Origin: Pseudonocardia sp.
Lineage (GTDB): Bacteria > Actinomycetota > Actinomycetes > Mycobacteriales > Pseudonocardiaceae
Direction of reading: 5' to 3'
DNA length: 5,921 nt
Assembly: GCA_030147065.1 (NCBI GenBank)
Contig: JASLAP010000263.1
Coordinates: forward strand, 1 to 5,921
The notes below the pieces were generated by a model, which was not told the DNA's origin, ran no database searches, and saw only the letters and a list, made by a program, of their open reading frames with translations. Positions 5,426-5,921 of this stretch are shown piece after piece (the first letter of the stretch is position 1; each line of letters starts with the position of its first letter). The translations under genes and the position numbers were made by a program.

Positions 5426-5921
5426 CTACGGCGGCTCGACCGCCTCCAGCGCGTCCCGCACGGTGACCGGCAGGACGGTGTCCAGCCCGGTCAGCTGCAG
5501 CACCCGGGCCGGCGCCGACCCCGCGGCCACGACCAGCGACAGCGCCTGTCCGGCCACGGCGGCCGCCTCGGCCAGCAGGGCCACCCCCGCGCTGCTCAGG
5601 TAGCGCACCCCGGTCAGGTCCACCGTGGTCGGCCCGGGGCCGGCGGCGGCGCGCAGCAGGGCCGGGCCGATCGCGTCCCGGCCGGCCAGGTCGACATCGC
5701 CGCGCACCACCAGCAGCCCGCCCGGCCACTCCTGCACCGTCGCCGGGTCGCCCGGTCGCCCAGCCGTCGTCGCGCGGCGAGCCGGTGCCGCCACGTCCGG
5801 GGCCCGGGCGGGCAGCCGGAAGCGCACCTCGGTGCCGTCCTCGCCGCGGTCGATCCGCACGTCCTCGGTCAGCTCGCGGATCACCCGCAGGCCGTGGCCG
5901 CGGAAGCCGTTGTCCTCCGGC
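5426..5921 (-). CDS. HATPase-STAS fusion protein, C-terminal part (probably SpoIIE/RsbW/RsbV-type regulator), 5' end outside window
   Basis: On the minus strand the frame is open from the right edge of the window to the TAG at 5426-5428, giving about 164 residues. The first visible residues, DNGFRGHGLRVIRELTED, then GTEVRFRLP, match the end of a GHKL/HATPase_c fold: the G2 glycine box and the last strands, as in RsbW-like serine kinases (anti-sigma factors). After a Pro/Ala-rich linker (about 5760-5815) comes a complete STAS domain of the RsbV/SpoIIAA type. It contains LLVVRGDVDLAGRDAI, TTVDLTGVRYLSSAGVALL and VLQLTGLDTVLPV. The Ser aligned with the phosphorylated Ser of RsbV/SpoIIAA is kept (second Ser of SSAG, codon 5591-5593). 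A GTG at 5884 could look like a start, but it would cut the HATPase domain, so the gene begins beyond the window. Actinobacteria often carry sensor-SpoIIE phosphatase-HATPase-STAS proteins; that full architecture is inference here. The expected role is partner switching that controls a sigma factor. Confidence 0.85.
   Translation of the reverse strand, partial: PEDNGFRGHGLRVIRELTEDVRIDRGEDGTEVRFRLPARAPDVAAPARRATTAGRPGDPATVQEWPGGLLVVRGDVDLAGRDAIGPALLRAAAGPGPTTVDLTGVRYLSSAGVALLAEAAAVAGQALSLVVAAGSAPARVLQLTGLDTVLPVTVRDALEAVEPP

Noticed and set aside
1..5921. tRNA, rRNA, CRISPR array or defence/phage gene cluster
   Set aside because: No tRNA-like cloverleaf, rRNA sequence, regularly spaced repeats, or phage or nuclease domains were seen on either strand.

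Overview
The window is very GC-rich, with G or C at almost every third codon position and genes packed within a few bases of each other. Together with a lutABC operon that uses GTGA/ATGA stop-start overlaps and a HATPase-STAS fusion of the SpoIIE/RsbW-RsbV type, this points to a high-GC actinobacterium. Pseudonocardiales or Geodermatophilales would fit, but that is only an impression from gene content.

Layout. (1) Positions 1-255 form a near-perfect inverted repeat: 118-bp arms, one mismatch and a 19-nt loop. Both arms are the same piece of a GH3 glycosidase gene. (2) Positions 139-1638 (+) hold the C-terminal part of a PA14-containing GH3 beta-glucosidase. Its catalytic TIM-barrel half is absent and is replaced by the inverted copy. 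(3) Positions 1643-2296 (-) encode a TetR-family repressor, convergent with the GH3 gene and only 4 bp from its stop. (4) Positions 2297-2462 are a divergent intergenic region that should hold the tetR and lut promoters. (5) Positions 2463-5415 (+) are a translationally coupled three-gene operon, lutA-lutB-lutC. It encodes the iron-sulfur L-lactate oxidation system LutABC (also called LldEFG/YkgEFG). (6) Positions 5426-5921 (-) are the C-terminal end of a protein with an RsbW-like HATPase followed by an RsbV-like STAS domain. It runs off the right edge.

How the genes work together. LutA, LutB and LutC are expected to form the complex that oxidises L-lactate to pyruvate for growth on lactate. 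The divergent TetR gene is the obvious local candidate regulator, although the GH3 gene or its own promoter are also possible targets. The HATPase-STAS protein is probably a separate partner-switching module controlling a sigma factor. No lactate permease, transposase, tRNA, rRNA or CRISPR array is visible.

The most unusual signal is the fold-back palindrome at the left edge. It is either a chimeric contig or read end or a real inverted duplication that destroyed the 5' half of the GH3 gene. I see no convincing new biological system here; the rest is recognisable actinobacterial metabolism and regulation.
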